From Paramarasmius palmivorus (taxonomy: Eukaryota; Basidiomycota; Agaricomycetes; Agaricales; Marasmiaceae): a stretch of 64,000 nucleotides of DNA. Location: NCBI GenBank assembly GCA_037176845.1, contig JAYKXP010000009.1, positions 971,184 to 1,035,183 of the forward strand, given 5' to 3'. Made by a program: the position numbers and the translations under genes. Numbering within the stretch: the stretch's first letter is position 1; every line of letters starts with the position of its first letter. The notes beneath the pieces are model-generated. The model saw only the letters and a program-made list of their open reading frames with translations. It had not been told where the DNA came from and did no database searches. Below are positions 1-11,027 of this stretch, piece by piece.

Positions 1-1052
1 TCGATAGAATGGGTAAACGTCTGTACGACTTCCTTCTTGACTCTCACACTCCCTGGCTCGAGTTTTTTCCACTCAAACATTTCCTGGCGATATCCTTTCC
101 GCTCCTTATAGCTCTTCAAACCGCAATCGATATTGAGATATCCATTGACTTGAATCTGCGTCTCATGGATGACCTCGAAGAGGAGCGATGGACATTTGGT
201 CAAGTCCTTGCTCTTTTTCTAGTCATTGCACCTGCTCTCCGCGTAGCTCAGATCTTCTTCGAGCAAACACCTTTGGGGAGTTACATCCGGAGATGTTCAG
301 ATGCCAAGAAGGGTCATCGCCCACTCGATCCATTATGGTTCATACGGGCACTTTTGACAAAGAACGAGTGGCATTCTTTGCATGGGACAATTTCCAAGAA
401 GATTTTCTTGGCGCGGTTTGCCTGTGGTCGACTACAAGATACGCCAAACATCGTCGCCTACCAGGGTGTATTTACGCTGGAATGGCACCTTTTATTAGCT
501 GAGAGCCAATTGGAGGTCTCCAACCTATCGTTCACCGCTCCCAATATCCATTCCAACATCACCTCCGACACCACTGCAGACGCTCCTTCCAATACGAAAT
601 CCCTCCAAGATCTCTCTTCCGAGCTGGAATCATCTAGCGAGGGATCTATTCGGGAAATGTCAAATGACTTCGAAGGCGATCCGTTAAAGCTCCTCAAGAT
701 ATCGCTCATCAGCGCTCGAGATAGTGTTTCTATCGCTCAGAGTGTTCGCTTTACGGATGTCCGTGAACATAGTCGCTATCAAGACGGAGCTCTGATGTTG
801 GCCTGTTTAATGGATACACTATATTCGGCATTGAGAGCTGTGGAACGATTCGAGACGGAAAGGATTTTCAAGCCTTTACGAGGAAGGCGCATGGACACGG
901 TCGCCCAATCACAGCGAAGCTTTGGTTTTGGACCGTTGAAAAGTTGGATATTGTCCTTAGCGGCCTCAGAGCCAGGAATGGTCAGTAAAGGGGACACGGT
1001 CAATGCTAGGGGCGTGGGGGAAGCGAAAGATTCGAGCTCCGAGTCAACATGA
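1..1052 (+). CDS. Multi-pass membrane protein, 3' part (5' end outside window)
   Basis: The open frame runs into the left edge of the window (codons are open before the first ATG at 9), so the true start lies outside. Two hydrophobic segments are visible, about residues 24-46 (FLAISFPLLIALQTAIDI) and 62-82 (WTFGQVLALFLVIAPALRVA), followed by a hydrophilic Ser-rich tail. It is clearly a paralogue of the full-length gene at 38796-40616: both share WTFGQVLAL after the second of these helices and an RDSVS-AQSVRF-D block near the C-terminus. By that comparison the missing 5' part should hold about six further membrane helices. Agaricomycetes encode many such proteins of unknown function; no catalytic motif is visible. 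Stop at 1050-1052. Confidence 0.75.
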   Translation, partial: DRMGKRLYDFLLDSHTPWLEFFPLKHFLAISFPLLIALQTAIDIEISIDLNLRLMDDLEEERWTFGQVLALFLVIAPALRVAQIFFEQTPLGSYIRRCSDAKKGHRPLDPLWFIRALLTKNEWHSLHGTISKKIFLARFACGRLQDTPNIVAYQGVFTLEWHLLLAESQLEVSNLSFTAPNIHSNITSDTTADAPSNTKSLQDLSSELESSSEGSIREMSNDFEGDPLKLLKISLISARDSVSIAQSVRFTDVREHSRYQDGALMLACLMDTLYSALRAVERFETERIFKPLRGRRMDTVAQSQRSFGFGPLKSWILSLAASEPGMVSKGDTVNARGVGEAKDSSSEST

Positions 1053-1912
1053 CGCAAGCTATGTTAACATTCAGAGCCTTATATTTCCGTTATATGTATC
1101 TATAGTGCCCAAAATTCATCTATCCTGGAGCTCCCAGCTTTCAACTTATTATACCCATAATCATGTACCACTAAAGCGGTTCCACGATTTACATTTACCT
1201 ATTGTTTACCTAGCTAAGTAGTACGAGAAGATCTAAGATCTAACGCCGGGCCGGGTCAAGACTCGGACGCGGAGCGTTATCTTGGCGTTATCGATTTATC
1301 TCCGAGGCCTTTTTTCTTTCGACTTCCATGGCCTTGTGATCCATTTTTCTCTGATATCTGACGCGCGATTGTCATCTCAGGAAGGTGGATAGTGAGTCCT
1401 AAACTCTCCATACTGTGTATTACTGAAAACTGGATGATCATATTGATGCAACACGGAATCCTACCTAACGAGGCAACCGGGGATCAAAGCCCCGTTGTTG
1501 TACCGATTCTTGGATCCTGTGTTTATTCCGGTTCATATAGCTATGGAACCTGCCTGTTCCAAACTTGATAGTAACCAAGTTTCCGTGTGTGAGCTTTGCG
1601 CACTGTAAACACGTAGAACGCTGTTGGTTTTACTGTTTCCCACTGCGGCATGGCTCGTGGTGGGATCAATCAATATCTCTTCGTTTTGGCTGTCAGAAAC
1701 CGGTTTTCCCTTCATTTGCGGTGACACAGCCCTACAATAGCGCTGTTCATCTACCCGTCATCTAAGAGATTCGTTTCATCCTCCCGCAATCGCTATGATT
1801 CCCCTTGATCTTTTTGTTCACAGACTAATATAAAGACGAAGAGCCATCTATCCATTTCCTTCCCTCCGGCGCTACTCATTGGCAGAATCTACCTTGACTA
1901 TCTGTAGCGCTC
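1053..1912. other. Intergenic, no gene seen
   Basis: No reading frame here joins into a family I recognise. The only signal is an AT-rich AATATAAAGA stretch at about 1828-1837, some 75 bases before the ATG at 1913, which could be the TATA element of the next gene. Confidence 0.4.
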
Positions 1913-3764
1913 ATGTCCACACACCTTGATCCCCAGAATACTTTAGGTGCAACTTTAATTGGAGTGATCATCTCGTCCTGGTACGTACAATCTATGCCGA
2001 ATCATCTCAATACGACGAGCTATTGTCTTCTTTACAGTCTTTACGGTGTGACAGTACTTCAGACGTGGCACTATTTTCGGAGCTACAGTGACCGTCTTTT
2101 ATTGCGAGCCATAGTAAGTACTGTAATCGTACTGTAATCTTGACTTAGGGACCAACTGTTGACCATGCATTATTCAGGTCATAATCCTAGCGTCTGTCTT
2201 TAGCGGAAGTCACATCGACATGGGCTTATTCCTCTTTGTAGTGCCCTCGGGACAATGTTTGAATTGGCGTCTATACATGCAATATACCAACGCGTGGTCA
2301 TGCATTTTGAAGATCCAGTAGCTTTGAGTTGGTCCGTGGATACCATCTTCTCTGATCACTAGATGGCTAACATCCACGACACGACAGGAGTGACACCGTA
2401 AGAGCCTCGCATTTGGCCTTTCTACGTGACTGAATATCTATGACAGGCAACGATTCCTTTGACTGTAAGAGGTTGTCTCGCCTTGTACGAGTCTCCAGAA
2501 GCTGAATAGGTATTCTAGGCTGCCATACGGACCACCGTACACTTGTTCTATGCTGTACGAATTTACTTGCGTAGGCTTTTATATTGGGTTAGTATGAACG
2601 CATCTTATGACCAACAGTTAGCTATCAAGGGGACTGGATCACACCGGCGATAGTAGTATGTTACCACTAACTGGCTATCGGCTACGGTGCTAATATTTCT
2701 CTAGTGTGTACTCAAGGTTGTCGAAATCGGTGAGAGAAACTGTATTCGTATCGTGGAAGCCCTAGATATTGATCAGGCCAAATGTCTACCTCTACCCAAA
2801 TCAAAGGACTAGCCATTAGTACGTTGATTGTGGCGTCGCTCAATATATCGCTAAATCTCGCCGTATAGCTGAAACAGTTAAAGTGTGAGTACTGTTCACG
2901 TCTACATCTTATAATTACCACACGTTTTCTCCACAGTGCACAAGCACATTCCTTTGAGGGTGTAACCGGAAGTCATTCAGTAGTGGTAAATTGACTTCGC
3001 TATCTTCAATGCTAGCTGTTATTCACCACAGGGTTACAAAGGCCGTAGCTCTCGCCAGCTTCTCGTTTCTGATTGCTACTGATATAATATGCACTTTGGT
3101 GCTATCCTACTACCTTCACAAAAGCCGCTCCGGTATCAAGAGGTTAGCCACCGGGATGCCATATTTCTTTAAGTAGCTGATGATCCTTCCTAGGACGGAC
3201 ACTCTTATCAACAAGCTCATTGTTTACACCATTAATAATGGTGCGATAACTACGTAGGTCAAAAGAATACAGAGTCTTGCCTGCTCGCAACTGAGAAAAA
3301 TCGGTAGTGTGACCAGTATCGCTGTTATGATTTTCGTAGGTTGTCTCGGGTTGTCATTTATTGGGATCTTTGACACCGTCAACACCTAGCTCACTTCGCA
3401 GCCTAACAATCTCATATTCTACGCGATTTACATGAGCCTTGGCCACTGTAATATCCTTCCTAGTTGATTCTCCTCTCGAGTACTATCATTGATAAACCAT
3501 CTAGTATACACCAGTTCCCTTCTATCGACGTGAGTCCCTTCAAAAACTCCTGGGGACATCACTAATTGTCAATCTAGCCTTAACTCTCGCAACATGGCCA
3601 TGAGATCAAAAAACCATGTGACAATTGACACCGTGGAGTTCGGAACACTGCAATTTGCGAACGGAGGGACCACATCTACACAGATTGGCCCGGGAGTGGA
3701 CAATACAAGGACCGTCGAGATCAAGGTAGCTTGGGATATTTGGTTACTCGTGGCGACGAACTGA
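1913..3764 (+). CDS. DUF6534-like membrane protein, copy 1 (about 12 short introns)
   Basis: The first exon (1913-1980) encodes the family start L-G-A-T-L-I-G-V; after a 57-base intron come LYGVTVLQTWHYFRSY (2038-2113), V-I-I-L (2178-2191) and ALGTMFELASIHAIYQ with H-F-E-D-P-V-A-L (2242-2331). A 10-base microexon follows at 2388-2397. Later exons give a VHLFYAVRIYLLS segment, then IATDIICTLVLSYYLHKSR|TDTLINKLIVYTINNGA, which is the most conserved DUF6534 block, and a hydrophilic tail starting T-L-N-S-R. The stop is at 3762-3764. The family is restricted to Agaricomycetes, has about seven helices and has no known function. A second copy at 7025-8765 preserves nearly the same intron positions, which supports these joins. 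The donor 2332 (GTCCGT) and the boundary near 3050 are the least certain. Confidence 0.72.
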
Positions 3765-4079
3765 CACCCCTTCGGAATCATAAGTCTACAGTCCAAGTTC
3801 TGGTCGAAACTCAAACTGAAGTGGAAGGTTCACAGCGTAGTGTAAGTGCCAGGTCCTGTATGTGCCTTTTTTCGCTCATGTTCGTGGAACCTTTGCAAGA
3901 GAACAACAGATCAAGATGTGCGGTTCGGACAGAGTTCGGGAGTAGAGGACTGATGGCACGAGGACTGAATATATTCGTCGATTTTATCCTGTACATCTTG
4001 CACGTTTCCACGACTATTTATTGTCCAAGAAGGTTTCTATAGCTAATCCATTAATATCTACAATGCGCGGCTTGGGAGC
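3765..4079. other. Intergenic between convergent genes
   Basis: About 315 bases between the 3' ends of the DUF6534-like gene and the minus-strand single-pass membrane protein gene. I see no coding signal or repeat here. Confidence 0.4.
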
Positions 4080-4862
4080 CTACAGAGCATCGTTGTAATC
4101 TGGGGGAAGACTTCCGCTTCTACGTGGTTGTGGACGCCACCCGCTGTCCTCATGTCTTCTTGGCTCGTGTTCCCTGTGAACTTCGCACTGTGTGTCTACC
4201 TCAGAGGAGTCCCGTCGATGATCTTCGTCAAGATTGTGCTCAAAATAGTCGGCTTTCCATGGAATAACCTTCTCCGAAGCCTTTTGTTGTCTTTTCCGCC
4301 GTCGATAGAGGATAACAGCCGCATAGATAAAGCTTAGAAAAGCGATAATGCCGACTACAACCCCGATTATCATACTCGTGTTCTCGTGTTGCCTTTCAAG
4401 GTGATCAGAATTAAGAACGGCGCCGAAGTAATATACGGGTATCGCTCACCGTATCGTGGTAGTTTGTGAAACCACTGTAGGAATAGAGCTTGATACCGTG
4501 ACGGTATGATTGCTCTCTCGCGTACTAAAAGCTCAGTTAGGCATGTAATATCAATGGAGCCACATGAACGTACATCGTCGCAAACTGAGGTACAGGAACA
4601 GCAGTGTTAGATGCGGTAAATTCTTCAGTAGTTGTCCATGTCGAGCTCTCTGATGCAAAAGATTCCGAAGAGCGGGGGTTGGTGGCCTCATTCGTTGTCC
4701 TAAGCGACGTTCCAATGCTGCTCGTTGGCTGGTTGTCGGAGGATCTACTAGTAGAAAGGCTTGAGACTATCTTTATCGATGTGGACTCTTCGGGCAGCGA
4801 TCCAGTAGTCAGAGACATGAAGGTCGAGGTTGCAGGCGGGGCCTCAGGGGAGTTTCTTTTTG
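4080..4862 (-). CDS. Single-pass membrane protein with Ser/Thr-rich ectodomain and PPxY tail (5' exons unresolved)
   Basis: Three exons join in frame: 4574-4862, 4450-4524 and 4080-4392, with introns of 49 and 57 bases. They encode a Ser/Thr-rich stalk (many S, T; likely O-glycosylated), then a helix IIGVVVGIIAFLSFIYAAVI, a basic stop-transfer run (YRRRKRQQK) and a cytoplasmic tail ending in LPPDYNDAL. PPDY matches the PPxY motif bound by WW domains of Rsp5/Nedd4-type ubiquitin ligases and their adaptors. This layout equals that of the proteins at 14983-16278 and 16547-17416. The N-terminal ectodomain and signal peptide must lie upstream on the minus strand, probably within 4900-5412, but I could not join those exons. 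No function is known for the family. Confidence 0.6.
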
Positions 4863-7024
4863 CTGTCAGCTGCGTGTAACCCTAGTTTTTGAACAACACG
4901 GCTCACTCTGCTTCCCTATTATCAGACCCGAACGGAGGACTATTTTTTGCTAAGTGTGCGTTTCGGCATAAAGAAATAATTACGGACAGGAAGTCTGAGT
5001 ATGGCCCTAGGACCTCAGACACTATATCACGTTTGGAAGACATCGCAAAGAAGAACCTAGCATAAAAGTAAAGACTCAATGACTGATATGAAATTTAGTG
5101 CTGGAGACTCACTTCAAAATGCAGAGACATCCAAATCGAAGGATAGAGTCCGGGGGTTAATACTTTGGAAAAATGGAACATATGTATGACTAGATTTGAT
5201 CAATTACTGGTCCGAAGACGGCAAACAGCTGATGAGCCCCACGAATAGTATATGGTACATTGGGACCTGAAAGCGACCATCTGGTGATCATCAAGAGGCT
5301 GATGATCGGGGGAAAAAGAATCGAGTTCAACCCGCCTGCATATTGTAGCGGTACTCACCAGTGAACTTCGTTCATCACACCTTCCTTCTCCATCTCCCGC
5401 TTTGTGATTCACAACAGAAGCTCCTCTTATGTATAACCGAATGATGGGTTTGTTGATTCCTAATGAGGTGAATGGGTAAAATTGATCTCAGTTGAGAAGC
5501 ACACCTTTATATACAAGATACATCACGACGAGAATAATCGAATAATTGTGAACCGAGTCCGATGGGAACCATCTATATAGAAGTGTAAAGGTGTAGAGGT
5601 GTAACCACGACGCGCGGTAACTTTGTGTGAAGTACTAAGCTGGCGGTGATAGGAGGCATAAACCAAATATTGAACTGTAGACCATGAAACTGACAAATGG
5701 ATTAGACGATGCAGCAAGTAAGCATAACACCGTTCGTACTTCTCAGCCCTAAAGAGCGCTGTCCACTTGCTTCTCCATCCACACCGTCTACCGACATTTA
5801 GTAATCCGAACCCTCTGGGCCGTACGAAAAGTGTCCTTCGGAGTCGCTATGCGCTGCCTCGGAGTATGACTAGGAACTGATCGCCGAATCACTTGGTGAA
5901 GTGGATGATTGATTCTTGATTATACAAGGATGGCCGAATGTGGATCAAATGGGATACGAGTGGTGACATGGAGACATGAGACATATTCGTTCGGCACCCG
6001 AGAAAGGCTTGCAGAATCCCAGTGAGCGAAGGCGTGAAACGGCGAGTCAAAATGCATCCTCACCATATCAGACCATGATTAATCCGACCTAAGTACACCT
6101 GAGCAACAAGGATGGCCAAAAACCCTCGGCACTGTTGCGCGAACCCCAGTACCAGATCGATTTCTCGTAATTCCGCAGGAATCAACATATACCCTCTTGT
6201 GAGCGCGTGCCGATGGTGAGGTTGGTGTGAGAAGTAGGCTCGGAGAAGGTAAATGAGGATGCCAGCGGCGGGAAGTTGGCTGTAACAACTCATCGTCGAA
6301 GCCAAGTCGAAGCCTTACGCATTAGACTTGTGGAGTTAATGTTTCGAGGCGTGTTCGTGGTATTGAGGATGTGATGAAAGATTCGGGAGAGCTGAATGCT
6401 TTCTGTTTACAGACCGAAAACCGGATGGTTCGATGCAAGAAGAGGTTCTTGCCTTGTACGTCAACGTGCACGTGTCATTGATCATCGGCAGCGCGGCAGG
6501 TGTTCGATCAAACCGTGACATGCGCTGATATGTAAGGTAAGGCCCCAACTCATCAACGCAGCGGCTGGTTCGAGTCTGATTTTCACCACCACCATGATCT
6601 CCGAACAAACTGATTCTTGGTCCCATCCCTCCACCTTGCTATCCAACCAACGGCTTTTGAATAGCCTTCTGGGATGCTGTGAGGCCGACTAGAGCCCCGC
6701 CCTCCAGTGATCTCGGCGCGACGAGCTTGTGATAGTGCCAGATAGTATAAAATGTCGCAATGATTCTGTAACGCGCCGTCCTGACTCTCGACCAAATCGT
6801 ACAAGTAGACCTCTTTCTATTCTGTAAATAGATAAGATGCTATCCTATGAGTACGATGGTAGTGGTAAAAAGTCAAGAAAACGCTAAATAAAAGTAAATA
6901 AAGGCACGGCGTGATATAGTACCGTATCGATAAGATATCAAGATATACCATATAAGGATAGGCCCGTTACAGATTCTCAGTGACTTGAGCCTTCAGATAA
7001 AACGATCCACTCGCCCCTGGTCCA
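4863..7024. other. Unresolved region, probably 5' exons of the upstream gene plus decayed coding
   Basis: The minus strand at 5200-5412 may hold 5' exons of the single-pass protein gene (VELDSFSPDHQPL-like strand), but frame joins fail. The minus strand at 6060-6305 has an open frame with hydrophobic segments (AAGILIYLLRAYF, FLAILVAQVYLG) that I do not recognise. Nothing else is supported. Confidence 0.3.
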
Positions 7025-8765
7025 ATGTCTAGCCTTCAATTCAATCCACATCTTGGCTCATTACTTATTGGGGTCATCATTACATCGTGGTACGTTTTAA
7101 AATTTAATGTCAACAGCATAAAAATGTTCGGGAGTATTCACCGAAACTGAACTTGTAGCCTCTACGGTGTTACGTGCCTTCAGACTTGGTCTTACTTTCA
7201 GAACTACCGCAACTCCCTTTTATGTCGAGTTATGGTGAGTACCTTTTCATCAAAATAGTTCGAGTAGGATCTAACCAGGTGCTATCACTCGTGTAAGTTT
7301 TTTCCGATGAAGCGGTCATTCAGCACCTACATGTTAGCTATAGTGCTCTTGGAACAGTTCAAGAGATCTTTTCCATTCATTTTATCTATCGTTATCTCAT
7401 TACATATTCTGCCATTCCTTGGAGTGGGTATAACCTAGTCTGGTCCGTGAATAGATTCTTATTGTGTTTGTCCTATACTAATTGATTCCACAGGAGTGTG
7501 CTTGTCAGTATACATTAATTTACGTCTTTGAATAAATACTGAACACCATTTGAATAGGCAATAATCCCGCTCATAGTAGAAGATATCATCTTCTCTAAAC
7601 GATCCAAGGATGACGCAAAATTCACAGATGGTAATAGGATCAATCACCCATTTATTCTATCTCTTTCGAATCTATAAGCGTGAGTACATATTCATCACCT
7701 GTTAGTCAGATATCACAGCTCATGTTTTCCAGTTAGTCACGAACGTAATTGGGTGATCCCGGCAATAACGGTTGGCTTCCATTTCATACGTAGAAGATAT
7801 CTAAAAGACTTGTCCTCAGTGTATTCTCAAGGTCATCGAGATGGGTACGTGGTTGTAGTTTAATCCCATCGATCTATAACAATAATCACTCGTAGGGATA
7901 TCAATATGTCATAAGCGCTTCTTTTCCTAAGGCAATTGTTACTGATTTTCTCCCACTCAGCTGTCGTCGTGAAAAGGTGAATAGGTCTCGCTGAGACCTC
8001 TGTAACCCTCACACTGATTTGCATCAGCTACCAAGCCCATACTATGATGGAAATTATTGGTGATCGGCGACTTCTGGTGACTTGGCTCTCGCTCCTTCCA
8101 CTGTGAGAAAGCTCATCAATCCCAAGGCACTTGTCGATGCTGGCCTTTCGCTTCTCGTTACTATAGACGTGACATGTACAGTGATACTTTCATATTACCT
8201 TCATATGAGCCGTACGGGGATCAAAAGCACAATTCTGACTCGAATACAGTACTCCAACCAGTTTTTTTCTCAGTACGGACTCACTCATCAAACCATCGAC
8301 AACGGGGCGCTGACGAGGTAGGGGTACACTCGCTTGCTGAGCACAATCTAATCGCGGTCACTCGTAGTGTCGCTAGCATTGCTGTCATGATACTTGTGCG
8401 TTTTCTTTGATTCCAGCGTATTTGCGAATCCTGATATTTCTCGACGCTGATCTGTAGCTCAGTCTAAACCCTGAAAGTCTCGTCTTCTTTGCGATCCACC
8501 TACAAATTGGAAATTGTAAGATTGTTTACCGTCGAACAATTCCCTTATTCTCTCACGTTATTTTTATTACAGTGTATAGCAGTTCACTCTTGTCTACGTA
8601 CGTACGCCATGCTCATCTGTTCTCGCGATTTCGTCTCATTAATCGTCTAGCCTCAACTCGCGCAAAGCGCTGAGGGATACATCAGCTCATGTTACGATCA
8701 ATACACTGGAGTCAGGTCCATCAGGGGTTGCAAATAGAAGCCGTATATCAAACGAGCTCAATTAA
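7025..8765 (+). CDS. DUF6534-like membrane protein, copy 2
   Basis: The ATG at 7025 opens SSLQFNPHLGSLLIGVII; the following exons give LYGVTCLQTWSYFQNYR, VALGTVQEIFSIHFIYRYL, the 10-base microexon 7494-7503, a SITHLFYLFRIYK segment and then VTCTVILSYYLHMSR|NGALT-SVASIAVMIL. The 3' exons are clean: LNPESLVFFAIHLQIGN-LYSSSLLST-LNSRKALRDTSAHV, ending at 8763-8765. Exon order and most intron positions match copy 1. One part is doubtful: around 7840-7990 the exon that should read GYQYVISASFPKAI arrives in the wrong phase, so either the exon is skipped, a splice site was misjudged, or a small frameshift has broken the gene. Function is unknown; seven helices are expected. Confidence 0.6.
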
Positions 8766-9474
8766 CATAAACGGAACTTCTGGGATCAGGGTACGACAGT
8801 TCCAGTGAACAGAAACAAGGATATTAATAATTCTACAAAGGTGTAACTTGCAGTCCCCCGTGCACGATGAAGTGCTGGTTGAGATCTGGTATTAGATTTC
8901 ATTTTACGGATCGGAACACTTGCTTGGATACGGCTGAAGTCACTGGGATTCGCCGAGATAAATATGTGGGACATTGATACCGTCCCAATGCTCGTTTTTC
9001 ATCTGTTTGCCATCTCCATGAAGTCTAATCAACCTGAGTTCAAATTTAGAGTGAGCAATATGCCCTGTGCACCGTGACTTGAGGAGGCAAGTAAACGAAT
9101 CTGAAAGAGCTGTGGATCAACGTGGAACTTGATAATATGTGCATCGGATCAAATGACCAGCAATATACGCGTCCAGATTATTCACGAGAGATAAATATTA
9201 GGGCATACAAGAGATAGCATTTGATCAGGCAAGCCTCGAGCTTCAACAGAGCTGCCATTCCGGCTGATCGAGGATGGCCGCCCCTCGAACTACCACCTCA
9301 TGCGCGATAATCAATGTTGAAAGTGCTGGGTCGTGTTCGTGTTAAGGATTATCAATCGGCAAGTCGAACTTGTAGAACTAAAAACTGTGCACGCATTACA
9401 ATCATCTTTATATGTGATATGTACAACGGCTCCTAGCCATTATTGATTATATTTCTCTCAGTAGCGCCATCGTA
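8766..9474. other. Intergenic, no gene seen
   Basis: About 700 bases between two convergent genes. I find no frame with family support and no clear repeat. Confidence 0.35.
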
Positions 9475-10956
9475 TCACAATGGTCCAAAGACGCAGTTGT
9501 AGTCGAGATAAATGTTCAGGCCCATGCATCGGTAGTTATCTGCGAGGTATAACAATATTAGGATGTCAGATTTTACGGAGGAAGATTAAACAACACACCA
9601 GCATTCCGCTTCTTGTCAGCAGTCGAAAGAGATGCACAAGCGCTGCATCCATAGGTCACATCATCAGCTCCGAAGACGGCATGGGAGAGCTGTAATAGTA
9701 TTAGTGAAGTGCGAGGAATACCCTAGAGAATAGAACAACCTCGTGAAGGATGATACCCCCGGTACTGGACATGGTCGAATCATATCCATCTATTAAGTGA
9801 AAAAGGTCAACAGCGATATATTAAGACACGTGTTTTGGTGACTGACTTTGGCAAACACTGGGTGTTGTTCCGGCTTGCGTGAAAAGATCACAGGTATAAA
9901 TCTATGTAGTGAAGGTTGGGTACGTGGCACTGGCTGATACTGGTGGTAACACTTACAGGAGTCTGTCCTGTGCTATAAATGACTGTATAGGCGATAACAC
10001 TAGGGTTACTATTGCAGTAGTTTGTAGCGTCGGCATCGTCGCTCGAGCATGTTATACTAGATGAACGGGGATGAATTAACGGGTACACGGATCGAGAAAA
10101 AGAAACTAACTCTCGATTGGAGGTCAGATCGCCGGCAACCTGAGAAATGGATCAGTTGTATCTTGAGCGAAAGAAGAAAGCAAGTCGTACTCGGTCTAGG
10201 TTGTACCAAATGTCATCCTGATTATTCCCTCCGAAGTACCTGGTGTACTCTGGGCCCGTTGGATGAGAGCGAATATCGGTAGCGGCACCTCCAGCCAAAG
10301 ATCTTGCATACTTCAATGCATCAACGAGAAGCTGCAGCTTCCTCGAGTCGGAGCATCGGGGTGTGGAAACAAAGGGATCTAGTCCAGCCGAACGAGAGAA
10401 CATGTGGTTGAAGCTAAGGTCGGATTCCACGGTGACTTCGACAGCGTTTGACTCTACCTTGAGCGGCGTAAGGTCGTCAACAGATTCGTAGATAGTGCTT
10501 TCGGCGCGAGGTGTGATGGTGAACTTGGTTCCCGGCTCAAAGGAAGAGAAATCATAGATTGAGCCGATGGTATGGTTGAGCGCAACAGAGCTGCCGGCGG
10601 GAACTGTCAAGTATAGAGAATCTTGAGTAAAATCAAACGTTGCCTGATCTGGGGTGTTAGCGAACACTAGAGCTTACAAATACAGGAGAGCGACTAGCCT
10701 TTATACCAGCGAATGGAACATCCCTGCCATTTGCGCTGATGTCGAAAGAGGGAGTAGCCGAGGTGTCCAAGACATTGTTCACGGCGAGAACCCGAACATC
10801 TGAGGTGGTCGGATTGGATACAATAGCTGTGACAATGAGGTCTCCGGCTGACTGGACGGAGGAGACAGCCTTGAGAGAGACGTCAAGGTCTCCAACTGAG
10901 AGAGCTAGTGCAGTCTTCGCAAGAATGCCGATGAGAATGAATGAAGAGCGAAACAT
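9475..10956 (-). CDS. M35 deuterolysin-like (Asp-zincin) metalloendopeptidase, secreted
   Basis: Eight exons (10695-10956, 10191-10648, 10111-10139, 9957-10056, 9847-9901, 9740-9789, 9599-9689, 9475-9539) sum to 1110 bases, i.e. 369 residues plus stop, with every phase consistent. The protein starts with a hydrophobic signal peptide (FILIGILAKTALAL), followed by a prodomain whose VPAGSSV and S-I-Y-D-F elements are typical of fungal M35 enzymes, then the catalytic domain with C-S-D-S-R-K, SVIAYTVI and the zinc site HELSH (about 317-321). This is followed by GADDVTYG, which corresponds to the Asp-zincin GTxxD motif with Ala for Thr. The family cleaves proteins outside the cell, some members on the N-side of lysine. 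The HExxH codons are split by an intron after HE. The first donor (GTCGCT) is unusual; the remaining sites are canonical. Confidence 0.9.
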
Positions 10957-11019
10957 TGTATGGCACTGGTTGCGTCGAAGGAAGAGCAGAGCCCTAGCGA
11001 AACGAGAAGAAAGGAGATC

Positions 11020-11027
11020 CTTTTATA
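11020..11027 (-). promoter_or_regulatory. Possible TATA box of the M35 gene
   Basis: The minus strand reads TATAAAAG here, about 64 bases before the ATG at 10956. Spacing fits a fungal TATA element with a short 5' leader; inferred from sequence only. Confidence 0.45.

Noticed and set aside
1913..8765. Both DUF6534-like loci as pseudogenes because of many stops
   Set aside because: The stops fall in short introns with good GT-AG borders shared by both copies; copy 1 reads through fully once these are removed.
9660..9760. M35 protease inactive because the open frame reads HEVVL
   Set aside because: A canonical 50-base intron splits the motif and splicing restores HELSH with exact total phase.
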